Positions 35,335-44,048 of a stretch of 64,000 nucleotides of DNA are shown piece after piece. Under the pieces are notes generated by a model. The model did no database searches. It had not been told where the DNA came from and saw only the letters and a program-made list of their open reading frames with translations. Every line of letters begins with the position of its first letter. The stretch's first letter is position 1. The stretch lies in assembly GCF_016863295.1 (NCBI RefSeq), contig NZ_BOOP01000008.1, forward strand, positions 124,001 through 188,000, given 5' to 3'. Both the position numbers and the translations under genes were made by a program. The DNA is from Planotetraspora phitsanulokensis (GTDB taxonomy: Bacteria > Actinomycetota > Actinomycetes > Streptosporangiales > Streptosporangiaceae).

Positions 35335-37437
35335 TCAGTCCAGGCTGGTCGAATCGTCCACGGCCCGCCAGCGCCTGCGCGCGATCAGATGGTGCTGCAG
35401 ATCGATCTCGCCGCTGTGACGCAGCCACTTCCCGTCGGAGTTCAGGGACCAGGCGGTCGTGGCGTCGCTCATGGCGAGGTCGAGGAGGTCGGACAGGTAC
35501 TCGCGCTGCTGCCCGCTGGTCACCCGCACCAGCGCCTCGACGCGCCGGTCCAGGTTGCGGCGCATGAGGTCGGCGCTCCCGATCCATAACTCCGACCGGT
35601 CGCCCTCGCCGAACTCGTACACCCTCGAGTGCTCGAGGAAGCGGCCCAGGATGCTCCTGACCCGGATCGTCTCCGACAGGCCGGGGATACCCGGCCTGAG
35701 CGCGCAGATTCCGCGGACCCACAGATCGACCGGCACGCCGGCCCGCGACGCCCGGTAGAGCGCGTCGATGAGCGGCTCGTCGACGATCGAGTTGGTCTTC
35801 ATGCGGATCCGCGCCGGCCGGCCGTTCCGGTGCTGTTCGATCTCCCCTTCGATCCTGGACAGCAGGCCCTGCCTGAGCGAGTCGGGCGCGACGAGCAGCC
35901 TGCGGTAGTCCTCCTGGATCGAGTAGCCGGTGAGGTGGATGAACAGGTCCGTGACGTCCTCGCCCACCTGGGGGTCGGCCGTCAGCAGGCCGAAGTCCTC
36001 GTACTGCCTGGCCGTCTTGGGGTTGTAGTTCCCGGTGCCGATGTGGCAGTACCGCCGCAGCTCGCCGTTGGCCTCCTGCCGGACCACGAGGGCCAGCTTG
36101 GAGTGCGTCTTCAGGCCGAGCACGCCGTAGACGACGTGGCAGCCCGCCTTCTCCAGCTTGCGCGCCCAGGAGATGTTCGCGTGCTCGTCGAACCTGGCCT
36201 TGATCTCCACGACCACGACGACCTGCTTGCCGGCCTCGGCGGCGTCGATCAGGGCGTCGACGATGGGAGAGTCGCCGCTGGTCCGGTACAGCGTCTGCTT
36301 GATCGCCAGGACGTCCGGGTCGGCCGCCGCCTCCTCCACGAACCGCTGCACACTCGTGGCGAACGAGTCGTACGGGTGGTGCAGCAGGATGTCCCGCTCC
36401 CGCAGCGTGGCGAACAGGCTGTCCTCGGCGCTCACGGCCTCCGCCGGCACGAACCGGTTGAACTTCAGCTCGCTGCGGTCGAGGTCGGCGATGGCGTGCA
36501 GGCCGGTCAGGTCCAGCGGGCCGGGCAGCCGGTAGATCTCGTGGTCGGCCACCCGGAGCTCGTCGACGAGCAGTTCGAGCACCTCGGGAGTGATGGTGTC
36601 CTCGACCTCCAGGCGCACCGGCGGTCCGAATCGCCGATGCCGGAGCTCCCGCTCCAGCGCCTGCATCAGGTTCTCCGTGACGTCCTCGTCGACCTCCAGG
36701 TCCTCGTTCCTGGTCACCCTGAAGGCGTGGTGCTGGACGATCTCCATGCCCTTGAAGAGCTCACCCAGATGGGCGGCGATGACGTCCTCCATCGGCACGA
36801 ACCGGTCCTGCGACGCCGAGACGAACCGCGGCAGCTGCGAGGGCACCTTCACCCGGGCGAAGACCGTGTTCCCGCTGATCGGGTTGCGGACGGTCACGGC
36901 GAGGTTGAGAGAAAGGCCGGAGATGTACGGGAAGGGGTGGGCGGGGTCCACCGCGAGCGGCGTGAGCACGGGCCGGATCCGCGCCTGGAACAGCTTCCGC
37001 AGCGCCGTCCGCTCGTCCTGGCCCAGGTCGTCCCAGCGGACGATCTCGATCCCCTCCGCGGCCAGCTGGCGCAGCACGACGTCGTGGAAGACGCCGGCGT
37101 GCCGCCGGGCGAGCTCGTCGGCGATCGCCGCGATCCTCGTCAGCTCCTCGCTGGGCTTCAGGCCGCTCTTGGTCCGCAGGAGCAGGCCGGTCGCCATCCG
37201 GCGCTTGAGTCCGGCCACCCGGACGCGGAAGAACTCGTCCAGGTTGCTCGCGAAGATCGCGAGGAACCTGACGCGCTCGAGCAGCGGGACGGACGGGTCC
37301 TCCGATAACTCCAGCACACGTTCGTTGAACTGGAGCCAGCTCTCCTCTCGGTTGAGGAACCGATCCTGCGGCAGCGGCGCGTCCTCGGGCAGGGTGACAT
37401 CCTCGGGTTCAGGGACGGAAGCGAATTCGGCGGACAT
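35335..37437 (-). CDS. ppk: polyphosphate kinase 1
   Basis: 700 residues from the ATG at 37437. [16 protein letters not shown] opens the N domain, [14 protein letters not shown] follows, and the phosphorylated-His motif is [11 protein letters not shown] near residue 440. [13 protein letters not shown] and [10 protein letters not shown] bind ATP, and the H-S-R-V-Y-E-F-G motif near 620 gives the second catalytic His. It reversibly polymerises phosphate from ATP. Position next to mutT1 and the CHAD protein indicates a polyphosphate unit. Confidence 0.97.
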   Translation of the reverse strand: MSAEFASVPEPEDVTLPEDAPLPQDRFLNREESWLQFNERVLELSEDPSVPLLERVRFLAIFASNLDEFFRVRVAGLKRRMATGLLLRTKSGLKPSEELTRIAAIADELARRHAGVFHDVVLRQLAAEGIEIVRWDDLGQDERTALRKLFQARIRPVLTPLAVDPAHPFPYISGLSLNLAVTVRNPISGNTVFARVKVPSQLPRFVSASQDRFVPMEDVIAAHLGELFKGMEIVQHHAFRVTRNEDLEVDEDVTENLMQALERELRHRRFGPPVRLEVEDTITPEVLELLVDELRVADHEIYRLPGPLDLTGLHAIADLDRSELKFNRFVPAEAVSAEDSLFATLRERDILLHHPYDSFATSVQRFVEEAAADPDVLAIKQTLYRTSGDSPIVDALIDAAEAGKQVVVVVEIKARFDEHANISWARKLEKAGCHVVYGVLGLKTHSKLALVVRQEANGELRRYCHIGTGNYNPKTARQYEDFGLLTADPQVGEDVTDLFIHLTGYSIQEDYRRLLVAPDSLRQGLLSRIEGEIEQHRNGRPARIRMKTNSIVDEPLIDALYRASRAGVPVDLWVRGICALRPGIPGLSETIRVRSILGRFLEHSRVYEFGEGDRSELWIGSADLMRRNLDRRVEALVRVTSGQQREYLSDLLDLAMSDATTAWSLNSDGKWLRHSGEIDLQHHLIARRRWRAVDDSTSLD

Positions 37438-37495
37438 ATGACAAAATATGCCCTAATTATTTGAACGGTACGTTAACTGCGACGCAACGAAATCG

Positions 37496-38602
37496 TCAGG
37501 GCACCCTGTCGGTCTCGGTGTCCGTCGCATCCGCCGTGGTCTCCGGCCCTCGCGACCGGGATTCCGGCTGCGCCCGCTGCAGCTCCCGCTCTTCGCGCTC
37601 CCGCTGCCTGTCCCGCTCCTTCTGCTCGCGCTCGCGGGCCCTCTCCAGCTCCTTCTCTTCGCGTTCGCGAGCCTTCTCCTGCTCCCGCTGCTCGCGTTCG
37701 CGGGCCTTCTCGAGGTCCTTGATCTCGCGTTCGCGGGCCTTCTCCTGCTCGCGCCGGATCTTGTCCTGCTCTTTGATCTCGCGTTCGCGGGCCTTCTCCT
37801 GCTCCCGCTGCTCGCGTTCGCGCGCCTTCTCGAGGTCCTTGATCTCGCGTTCGCGGGCCTTCTCCTGCTCGCGCCGGGCCTTCTCCTGCTCCTTGAGCTC
37901 TCGCTCGCTCGGGGGCCGGACAGGCGGCGGCCGCACGTCCACCGCGGGCGTCAGCACGAGGCCGCGCGAGGCCGAGGTCAGCCCGGGGTTCGGGTCGAGG
38001 CCCGTGAGACCGTTCCAGGAGAGGTTCACCAGGTGCGCGGCGACCTCCTCGCGCGGGGGCCTGCGCTCCTCCAGCCACCACTGGCCGGTCAGCGCGGTCA
38101 TCCCCACCAGCATCTGGGCGTACATCGGCGCGAGGCCGGGGTCGTATCCCCGCTCCCTGAACTCGTCGGCGAGCACGTTCTCCACCTGGGCGGCGATGTC
38201 GCTGATCAGGCTCGCGAACGTGCCGGTGCCGGAGGCGGCGTGGGAGTCTCGGACCAGGATCTGGAATCCCTCGCTGCTCTCCTCGATGTACTGCAGGAGG
38301 GCGAGGGCGGCACGTTCCAGCTTCACTCGCGCGTGCGAGGCCACCAGCGCCTGCGTGACCAGGCTCAGCAGTCGCTGCATCTCCCGGTCGATGACGACCG
38401 CGTAGATGCCCTCCTTGCCGCCGAAGTGCTCGTACACCACGGGCTTGGAGACCTGTGCGCTCGCCGCGATCTCTTCGACGGACGTGCCGTCGAAGCCCTT
38501 CTCGGCGAACAGGGTCCGGCCGATCTGGATCAGTTGCTCGCGCCGTTCCGCGCCAGTCATGCGCTTGCGGGATCGGGAGGAGTCGCTCACGGTTTCAATC
38601 AT
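37496..38602 (-). CDS. TetR/AcrR regulator with long charged-helix C-terminal extension
   Basis: 368 residues from the ATG at 38602. Residues about 15-65 are a TetR HTH (R-R-E-Q-L-I-Q-I-G-R-T-L-F-A-E-K-G-F, then V-S-K-P-V-V-Y-E-H-F). The ligand domain ends near residue 215. About 125 further residues consist almost only of E, K, R and Q in an 11-residue pattern (A-R-E-R-E-I-K-D-L-E-K and variants) with 40-residue super-repeats, matching 120-bp DNA repeats. This composition favours a single-alpha-helix or hendecad coiled coil. A TTG-started frame to 38836 is open but unlikely. The fatty-acid desaturase gene directly upstream suggests a lipid-related target. Confidence 0.85.
   Translation of the reverse strand: MIETVSDSSRSRKRMTGAERREQLIQIGRTLFAEKGFDGTSVEEIAASAQVSKPVVYEHFGGKEGIYAVVIDREMQRLLSLVTQALVASHARVKLERAALALLQYIEESSEGFQILVRDSHAASGTGTFASLISDIAAQVENVLADEFRERGYDPGLAPMYAQMLVGMTALTGQWWLEERRPPREEVAAHLVNLSWNGLTGLDPNPGLTSASRGLVLTPAVDVRPPPVRPPSERELKEQEKARREQEKAREREIKDLEKAREREQREQEKAREREIKEQDKIRREQEKAREREIKDLEKAREREQREQEKAREREEKELERAREREQKERDRQREREERELQRAQPESRSRGPETTADATDTETDRVP
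37620..37905. repeat. in-frame 33/120-bp repeats encoding the charged helix
   Basis: 37681-37757 and 37801-37877 are nearly identical (period 120 bp), each made of four roughly 33-bp units such as CTCGCGTTCGCGGGCCTTCT. All keep the reading frame of the TetR gene on the minus strand. This array is prone to length change by slippage. Confidence 0.9.
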
Positions 38603-38828
38603 GGCCTGTCCGCGTCCGCCGGCCGTCTTCCCCCGTACGGCTTTCGCGGGTTGGGCGCGCACCGCTTCGCGGGGCACGGGTGGGATCTGTGCGCGTACGG
38701 CCACCAGCGTCGCCCTGGTGAGGGGTAACGCGACGGCCGACGTCGGGTCTTCGTCGACGGGGGCGTGAAGTGGAGACGACAGGGCCGCCAGGTCGACGAC
38801 GGCGGCCCTGTCATCGGTATGTGAACCG

Positions 38829-39767
38829 TCAGGCAAGACGCTTCGCCGCCAGGCGCTCAGTGGTGGGCCAGCGCACGTCGTGCGCCCAGCCGAGCTTCTC
38901 GAACAGGCGGATCGTCTCGGCGCTCAGGTCGAGCTGGCCCTTGAGCGCGCCGTGCCGGGCGCAGGTCGGGTCGGCGTGGTGCAGGTTGTGCCAGGACTCG
39001 CCGAAGGACGGGATGGCGAGCCACCACACCTGGCGGGACTTGTCACGCGCCTCGAACTGCTCGTCGCCGAAGACGTGGCAGATGGAGTTGATGGACCAGG
39101 TGACGTGGTGCAGCAGACCGATGCGGACGACCGTGCCCCAGAACAGCGCGGTCACGACGCCGTGCCACGACCAGGTCAGCAGGCCGCCGAGCACGCCGGG
39201 CAGCAGGAGCGAGACGAGCGCCAGACCGGGGAACCACTTGTGCAGCTTGATGATGTCCGGGTCCTTGGCCAGGTCCGGGGCGTACTTCTGCCGGTTGACG
39301 CGCTCCACCTCGAACAGCCAGCCCATGTGCGCCCAGAGCAGCCCCTTGGACAGGGCCCAGACGCCGGTGCCGAAGCGCCAGGGCGAGTGCGGGTCGCCGT
39401 CCTTGTCGGAGAACTTGTGGTGCTTGCGGTGGGCGGCGACCCAGTCGAGCGCGGACATCTCGAGCGAGAGGCTGCCCGCGATCGCCAGGGCGATCTTCAG
39501 GGGGCGCTTGGCCTTGAAGGAGCCGTGGGTGAAATAGCGATGAAAGCCGACCGTGACTCCCAGACCGGACACAGCGTAGAAGACGAAGGTGATCGCCACG
39601 TCCGTCCAACCCAGACCCCAGCCCCAGGCGAAGGGCACCGCGGCGATGACCGCGAGGATGGGGGCTCCGACGACGATGCCGAAGATGATCAGGTCGCCCA
39701 CGGACTTGCCCTTGGGCTCGAAGTCCGGTTTGGGCTGCGGTGAGGGCCGTTCGGTCAGGACGGTCAT
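38829..39767 (-). CDS. acyl-CoA/fatty-acid delta-9 desaturase
   Basis: 312 residues from the ATG at 39767. The three His boxes are present: H-R-Y-F-T-H near residue 76, H-R-K-H-H near 112 and H-N-L-H-H near 262, in a membrane scaffold of four spans. It binds a di-iron centre and introduces a cis double bond into saturated acyl chains, adjusting membrane fluidity. An operator-like direct repeat lies 32 bases upstream of the start. The TetR gene follows on the same strand after a 226-base gap. Confidence 0.93.
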   Translation of the reverse strand: MTVLTERPSPQPKPDFEPKGKSVGDLIIFGIVVGAPILAVIAAVPFAWGWGLGWTDVAITFVFYAVSGLGVTVGFHRYFTHGSFKAKRPLKIALAIAGSLSLEMSALDWVAAHRKHHKFSDKDGDPHSPWRFGTGVWALSKGLLWAHMGWLFEVERVNRQKYAPDLAKDPDIIKLHKWFPGLALVSLLLPGVLGGLLTWSWHGVVTALFWGTVVRIGLLHHVTWSINSICHVFGDEQFEARDKSRQVWWLAIPSFGESWHNLHHADPTCARHGALKGQLDLSAETIRLFEKLGWAHDVRWPTTERLAAKRLA

Positions 39768-39798
39768 GGGCTACCTCGCGTGTGGGGAAGATGTCTGG

Positions 39799-39828
39799 CT
39801 ACGCCACCGTAACCTACGCCATCGTAAG
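39799..39828. promoter_or_regulatory. 15-bp direct repeat upstream of the desaturase gene, probable operator
   Basis: CTACGCCACCGTAAC (39799-39813) is followed at once by CTACGCCATCGTAAG (39814-39828). On the minus strand each unit is a TTACGNTGGCGTAG half-palindrome. Tandem TTACG...CGTAG elements of this sort lie at lipid-desaturase promoters bound by TetR-family regulators, so the regulator at 37496 is a candidate. Confidence 0.65.
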
Positions 39829-40139
39829 TTAGGAATTTCCCTGGACAGAATGTGGGGAAGGTGACGGTCCCACGTACATCTGGTGGCGAATCCACGTCTT
39901 GCTGGAACGGTGTGCGATCTGCTAACGCGTGTTCCTCGGCGACACGGGATCCGGTTCTGCCGGGCTGTGGATATGGGCTGGTCTGCCCGAAAGCGTTGGC
40001 CTGGTAACCGCTCCTCGACGAAACGCCGCCGGCCAGATCCGGATGATCGGCCACTCGCGTCTTGGCGTCACAGATCCGGGGGGATCGGTATCGTAGGAGG
40101 CGGCTCGCGGCCGGGATCACCCGGCGTTCGCCATTCCTT
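39829..40139. other. intergenic region between desaturase and tRNA-Gln
   Basis: About 310 bases. Open frames here have no recognisable start, family or ribosome site. It should contain the desaturase promoter (minus strand) and the tRNA promoter (plus strand), but no clear -35/-10 pair stands out. Confidence 0.5.
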
Positions 40140-40211
40140 TCCGGCGTTGGGTAATTGGCAGCCCGCAGGGTTTTGGTCCCTGTTGTCCAGGTTCGAGTCC
40201 TGGCGCCGGAG
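40140..40211 (+). tRNA. tRNA-Gln (anticodon TTG)
   Basis: 72 bases folding as a cloverleaf. Acceptor TCCGGCG pairs with CGCCGGA, with G as discriminator base. The anticodon stem CAGGG/CCCTG closes the loop TTTTGGT, giving anticodon TTG (reads CAA). The T arm is CCAGG-TTCGAGT-CCTGG. CCA is not encoded (GCTC follows). Confidence 0.95.
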
Positions 40212-40350
40212 CTCAACGGAGGATCCGGCGATTGAGGGTGGGGCTGGATTCGATCTCAGGCCCGACAGGTAAGCTCACCTTGTCGAGCGGGTGACCGTGC
40301 GGTGCCCTGTGGGTGGCCGCCCGTGATCCGGAAGCCGACTCGTCTCTATC

Positions 40351-41838
40351 GTGACGCCGAGGGAGCCTCAGTCCGTGAGTGTGCCGCGTCCGGCTGCCGT
40401 CATCGTCCTCGCCGCCGGCGAGGGCTCTCGGATGAAGTCGAACACCCCCAAAGTCCTCCACGAGATCTGCGGCCTCGCGCTCGTGGACCACATGCTCGCC
40501 GCGGCCCGCGGCCTTGATCCCGAGCAACTGGTCGTGGTCATCGGACACGCCCGTGACCAGGTCGAAAGTCACCTCGCCGGCACAGCGCCCGATGCGCGCC
40601 CGGTCGTCCAGGACAAGCAGAACGGCACCGGCCACGCCGTGCGAACCGCCCTCGAGGCGGTGGGCGACATCAGGGGAACCGTCCTGGTCACGTACGGCGA
40701 CACGCCTCTGCTGCGCACGCAGACCCTCGCGGCGCTGCTGGACAGGCACGCGGCCGACGGCAACGCGGTCACCGTCCTGACCGCCGAGGTCCCGGACCCG
40801 ACGGGGTACGGACGGATCATCCGCGACGTCGGCGGAGCCGTCCTGGAGATCGTCGAAGAGAAGGACGCGACCCCCGAGCAGCGGGCGATCCGCGAGATGA
40901 ACTCGGGGGTCTACGCGTTCGACGGGGCCCTCCTCGCCGACGGGGTCAAGCGGGTCGGCGCCGCCAACGCGCAGGGCGAGGAGTACCTCACCGACGTTCT
41001 GGCCATCCTCCGCGAGGACGGCCACCGGGTCGGGGCGCACGTCGCGAGCGACTACGTCGAGGTGGAGGGCGTGAACGACCGCGTCCAGCTCGCCTTCGCC
41101 CGCCGGGTGCTCAACGACCGGATCCTCCACGCGCACATGCGGGCCGGCGTGACCATCGTCGACCCCGCGAGCACCTGGATCGACGCCGGGGTCAGGCTCG
41201 AGGCGGACGCGGTGATCCACCCGGCGACCCAGCTCCACGGTGCCACGAGGATCGCGTCGGGGGCCGAGGTCGGCCCGTCGACGACGCTGACGGACACCGT
41301 CGTCGGCGCGGACGCCGTGGTGCGCTACGCGGTCTGCGACCGGGCCGAGATCGGCCCGCAGGCTTCCGTCGGCCCCTACGCCTACCTCCGGCCGGGCACG
41401 GTCCTCGCGCGCAAGAGCAAGATCGGCACCTTCGTCGAGGCCAAGAACTCGTCCGTCGGCGAGGGGTCCAAGATCCCCCACCTGTCGTACGTCGGCGACG
41501 CCACCATCGGGACGGGCTCCAACATCGGCGCGGCCTGCGTCTTCGTGAACTACGACGGGATCAACAAACACCGCACCCTCGTGGGAGACCACGTGCGGGT
41601 GGGCAGTGACAACATGCTGGTCGCTCCGGTGAGCATCGGCGACGGCGCCTACACCGCCGCCGGCTCCGTCATCACGGGCGACGTCCCCCCGGGGGCGATG
41701 GCCGTGGCCAGGAGCAAGCAGCGCAACATCGAGGGGTGGGTCGTCCGCCGCCGCCCGGGTACGGCATCGGCCAAGGCGGCCGAGCAGGCCGCCGCCGGGC
41801 GTGACGAAGAGGCGGAGCCGGAGACGGGCGCGGAGTAG
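40351..41838 (+). CDS. glmU: bifunctional GlcNAc-1-phosphate uridyltransferase / GlcN-1-P acetyltransferase
   Basis: 495 residues from a GTG at 40351; a second GTG at 40375 (V-S-V-P-R-P-A-A) is equally possible. V-L-A-A-G-E-G-S-R-M-K-S is the uridyltransferase loop, followed by G-D-T-P-L-L and N-S-G-V-Y-A-F. From about residue 260 the left-handed beta-helix hexapeptide repeats begin, with G-P-Y-A-Y-L-R-P-G-T and N-Y-D-G-I-N-K-H of the acetyltransferase site. It makes UDP-GlcNAc, the likely sugar source for peptidoglycan and for the glycan locus downstream. The C-terminal 35 residues are a charged tail. Confidence 0.97.
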   Translation: MTPREPQSVSVPRPAAVIVLAAGEGSRMKSNTPKVLHEICGLALVDHMLAAARGLDPEQLVVVIGHARDQVESHLAGTAPDARPVVQDKQNGTGHAVRTALEAVGDIRGTVLVTYGDTPLLRTQTLAALLDRHAADGNAVTVLTAEVPDPTGYGRIIRDVGGAVLEIVEEKDATPEQRAIREMNSGVYAFDGALLADGVKRVGAANAQGEEYLTDVLAILREDGHRVGAHVASDYVEVEGVNDRVQLAFARRVLNDRILHAHMRAGVTIVDPASTWIDAGVRLEADAVIHPATQLHGATRIASGAEVGPSTTLTDTVVGADAVVRYAVCDRAEIGPQASVGPYAYLRPGTVLARKSKIGTFVEAKNSSVGEGSKIPHLSYVGDATIGTGSNIGAACVFVNYDGINKHRTLVGDHVRVGSDNMLVAPVSIGDGAYTAAGSVITGDVPPGAMAVARSKQRNIEGWVVRRRPGTASAKAAEQAAAGRDEEAEPETGAE

Positions 41839-41984
41839 TCGCGAGACACAGGTCCGAGTGGTCACGAGAGCGGCATCGCCTTACGGCGTGCGGCTGCCGT
41901 GGCATGGACCGGCACGGCAACGGTAATGAGAACAAGGCGCGGTCCGACCGCGTAACGCCCCCAGGGGCAGGCCAGGAGGACACC

Positions 41985-42101
41985 GTGATCAAGCACGGCG
42001 AGCGAGCAGGGCGACGTGAGGTCGCGCTGCGTGCGCGTTACGAAGCGACCCGTGACGAAACGGCCGGCCGGGGGGCTCGGCAGTCGAGGAGCATGGCATG
42101 A
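41985..42101 (+). CDS. 38-codon ORF translationally coupled to prs
   Basis: GTG at 41985 with GGAGGA four bases upstream, the best ribosome site in this gap. It encodes 38 residues rich in Arg and Glu (begins M-I-K-H-G-E-R-A-G-R-R-E, ends S-R-S-M-A). Its TGA overlaps the prs ATG (ATGA). The prs start itself has only a modest purine stretch (CGAGGAG) inside this ORF. A leader peptide that loads ribosomes onto prs is likely. No family known; conservation untested. Confidence 0.5.
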   Translation: MIKHGERAGRREVALRARYEATRDETAGRGARQSRSMA

Positions 42102-43075
42102 GCGGCAAGAAGACGATGGGTGAGCGGAACCTGATGTTCTTCTCCGGGCGCGCCCACTCCGAGTTGGCCGACGAGGTGGCGGCGAACCTCGGCGTGGAGA
42201 TCACGCCCACCGCGTTGCGTGACTTCGCCAACGGCGAGATCTACGTGCGCTACCTGGAGTCGGTCCGCGGGTGCGACGCCTTCGTGATGCAGAGCCACAC
42301 CGCGCCGATCAACCAGTGGATCATGGAACAGCTGATCATGGTGGATGCGCTCAAGCGTGCGTCGGCCAAGCGGATCACGGTCATCATGCCGTTCTACGGC
42401 TACGCGCGGCAGGACAAGAAGGGCCGCGGGCGAGAGCCGATCACGGCCAGGCTGATGGCGGACATGTTCAAGCAGGCGGGCGCCGACCGGCTGATGTCGA
42501 TCGACCTGCACACCTCGCAGATCCAGGGCTTCTTCGACGGTCCGGTGGACCACCTGTTCGCGATGCCCGTCCTGATCAACTACCTGAGGGGCAAGCTCGA
42601 CCCGGCGACCACGACGATCGTCTCGCCGGACACCGGCCGCGTACGGCTGGCGGAGCGCTGGTCCGACTCGCTCGGCACGCCGGTGGCGTTCATCCACAAG
42701 CGCCGCGACCTCGACGTGGCGAACCAGGTGAAGGTGCACGAGGTGGTCGGCAAGGTCCAGGGCCGGACCTGCGTGCTGATCGACGACATGATCGACACCG
42801 GTGGCTCGATCTGCAAGGCGGCCGACGCGCTCTACGAGCACGGTGCGACCGATGTCATCGTGGCGGCGACGCACGCGGTGTTCTCCGACCCGGCGGTGGA
42901 CCGTCTCAAGAACTCGCGGATCTCCGAGGTGGTCGTGACGAACACCCTGCCGATCCCGGTGGAGAAGAGGTTCGACAGCCTGACCGTGATGTCGATCGCC
43001 CCGCTGCTCGCCCGTGCCATCACCGAGGTCTTCACCGACGGCTCCGTCACCAGCCTCTTCGAAGGCGACAGCTAG
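42098..43075 (+). CDS. prs: ribose-phosphate pyrophosphokinase (PRPP synthetase)
   Basis: 325 residues from the ATG at 42098. F-S-G-R-A-H-S-E-L-A begins the class I fold; P-F-Y-G-Y-A-R-Q-D-K-K and D-L-H-T-S-Q-I-Q-G-F-F are ATP and metal contacts, and V-L-I-D-D-M-I-D-T-G-G-S is the PRPP-binding loop. It makes PRPP for nucleotides, His, Trp and, in actinobacteria, decaprenylphosphoryl-arabinose. The glmU-prs-rplY-pth order is the standard one. A structured region follows. Confidence 0.97.
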   Translation: MSGKKTMGERNLMFFSGRAHSELADEVAANLGVEITPTALRDFANGEIYVRYLESVRGCDAFVMQSHTAPINQWIMEQLIMVDALKRASAKRITVIMPFYGYARQDKKGRGREPITARLMADMFKQAGADRLMSIDLHTSQIQGFFDGPVDHLFAMPVLINYLRGKLDPATTTIVSPDTGRVRLAERWSDSLGTPVAFIHKRRDLDVANQVKVHEVVGKVQGRTCVLIDDMIDTGGSICKAADALYEHGATDVIVAATHAVFSDPAVDRLKNSRISEVVVTNTLPIPVEKRFDSLTVMSIAPLLARAITEVFTDGSVTSLFEGDS

Positions 43076-43080
43076 CAAGA

Positions 43081-43261
43081 AGCCCGTAAGGGGCGCCGAA
43101 GGGGTGTGCTGAGCAGCCTTCCGGAGGCGAAGCAGGGAACACGTGAGGGGCGCGGCTGTGTCTGGACTGAGGAGTGAGGAAGTGAGGGACGAGCTTCCGA
43201 ACGACGAGGGAAGACGCAGCCTCAAAGGCGCCCCGAACAGCTTCGCCGGAGGCGAAGCAGG
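43081..43261. other. structured intergenic region between prs and rplY
   Basis: GGGGCGC+GGCTGTGTC (43147-43162) pairs with GACGCAGCC (43213-43221) and GCGCCCC (43228-43234), a 16-bp stem with one G-U pair and a six-base bulge; inside it GGAAG (43178-43182) pairs with CTTCC (43194-43198). A second hairpin, GCTTCGCC-GGA-GGCGAAGC, lies at 43240-43258. The 16-base block CCGGAGGCGAAGCAGG occurs at 43121-43136 and again at 43246-43261. A terminator, a leader of rplY or an intergenic repeat element are all possible. Confidence 0.6.
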
Positions 43262-43363
43262 AAAACACAGCTAGACTGTCCAGGCTGCGCTCGTAACGCC
43301 TACCGCTAGGGCGGATCAGGGGGAGCGCTCATCCATCCACGAGACATCCCTAGGAGATGTGCC

Positions 43364-43981
43364 ATGGCCGAGGTTCGAATCGCCGCTGAGCTCCGCACGG
43401 AGTTCGGCAAGGGCGCCGCCCGTAAGATCCGCCGGGGCGACAAGGTCCCCGCCGTGCTTTACGGCCACGGCACCGAGCCCAGGCACCTGACCCTGCCGGG
43501 CCACGAGCTGCTGCTCGCGCTGCGTCAGGCCAACGTGCTCATCCACGTCGAGGGCGACGGGGTCGACGAGATCGCGCTGCCGAAGGGCGTTCAGCGCGAC
43601 CCGATCAAGGGCTTCGTCGAGCACGTCGACCTGCTCCTGGTCAAGCGTGGTGAGAAGGTCACCGTCGACATCCCGGTCACCGTCTCCGGCGACGTGATCG
43701 GCGGCGGCATCCTCGACCAGCAGCTGATCGCGCTGTCCGTCGAGGCCGAGGCGACGCACATCCCGTCCGGTGTCGAGGTCGACGTCGACGGCAAGGACGT
43801 CGGCTTCGCCGTCCACGCCGGCGAGATCGCGCTGCCGAACGGCGTCACGCTCGTGGGCGACCCCGAGGCGCTGGTCCTGCACGTGATCGCGGCGCCGACC
43901 GCCGAGCTGCCCGAGGCGGGCGAGGTCGCCGAGGAGGCCGCGGAAGAGGGCGAGGCCGCTCCGGCCGAGGCCGCCGAGTAG
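43364..43981 (+). CDS. rplY: 50S ribosomal protein L25 (CTC/TL5 form)
   Basis: 205 residues from the ATG at 43364 with AGGAG seven bases upstream. The N-terminal 5S-rRNA-binding domain starts [26 protein letters not shown] closes the first hairpin. The C-terminal CTC domain (from about residue 95) contains V-P-V-T-V-S-G-D-like strands and ends in a long acidic Ala/Glu tail. It stabilises the central protuberance and is linked to general stress in Gram-positives. Confidence 0.96.
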   Translation: MAEVRIAAELRTEFGKGAARKIRRGDKVPAVLYGHGTEPRHLTLPGHELLLALRQANVLIHVEGDGVDEIALPKGVQRDPIKGFVEHVDLLLVKRGEKVTVDIPVTVSGDVIGGGILDQQLIALSVEAEATHIPSGVEVDVDGKDVGFAVHAGEIALPNGVTLVGDPEALVLHVIAAPTAELPEAGEVAEEAAEEGEAAPAEAAE

Positions 43982-43996
43982 CACCGATTGTGAGAC

Positions 43997-44027
43997 AGTC
44001 CTCCACAGGGACCTCCTGTGGAGGACT
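43997..44027 (+). terminator. hairpin between rplY and pth
   Basis: A 13-bp perfect stem, AGTCCTCCACAGG (43997-44009) with 44015-44027, encloses a five-base loop and is followed by T-rich TCTTC. It lies 16 bases after the rplY stop and should end or attenuate transcription before pth. Confidence 0.85.
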
Positions 44028-44048
44028 TCTTCATGTGAGGAGACTTCG

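Noticed and set aside
38603-38836. N-terminal extension of the tailed TetR from a TTG
   Set aside because: No ribosome site and the added 78 residues are low-complexity; the HTH begins 15 residues after the chosen ATG.
41904-42101. Longer 65-codon form of the prs leader ORF
   Set aside because: Its ATG has no ribosome site, whereas the internal GTG at 41985 has GGAGGA.
43047-43268. 73-codon minus-strand frame in the prs-rplY gap
   Set aside because: It coincides with the repeat/stem structure and has no start signal; repeats explain the open frame.
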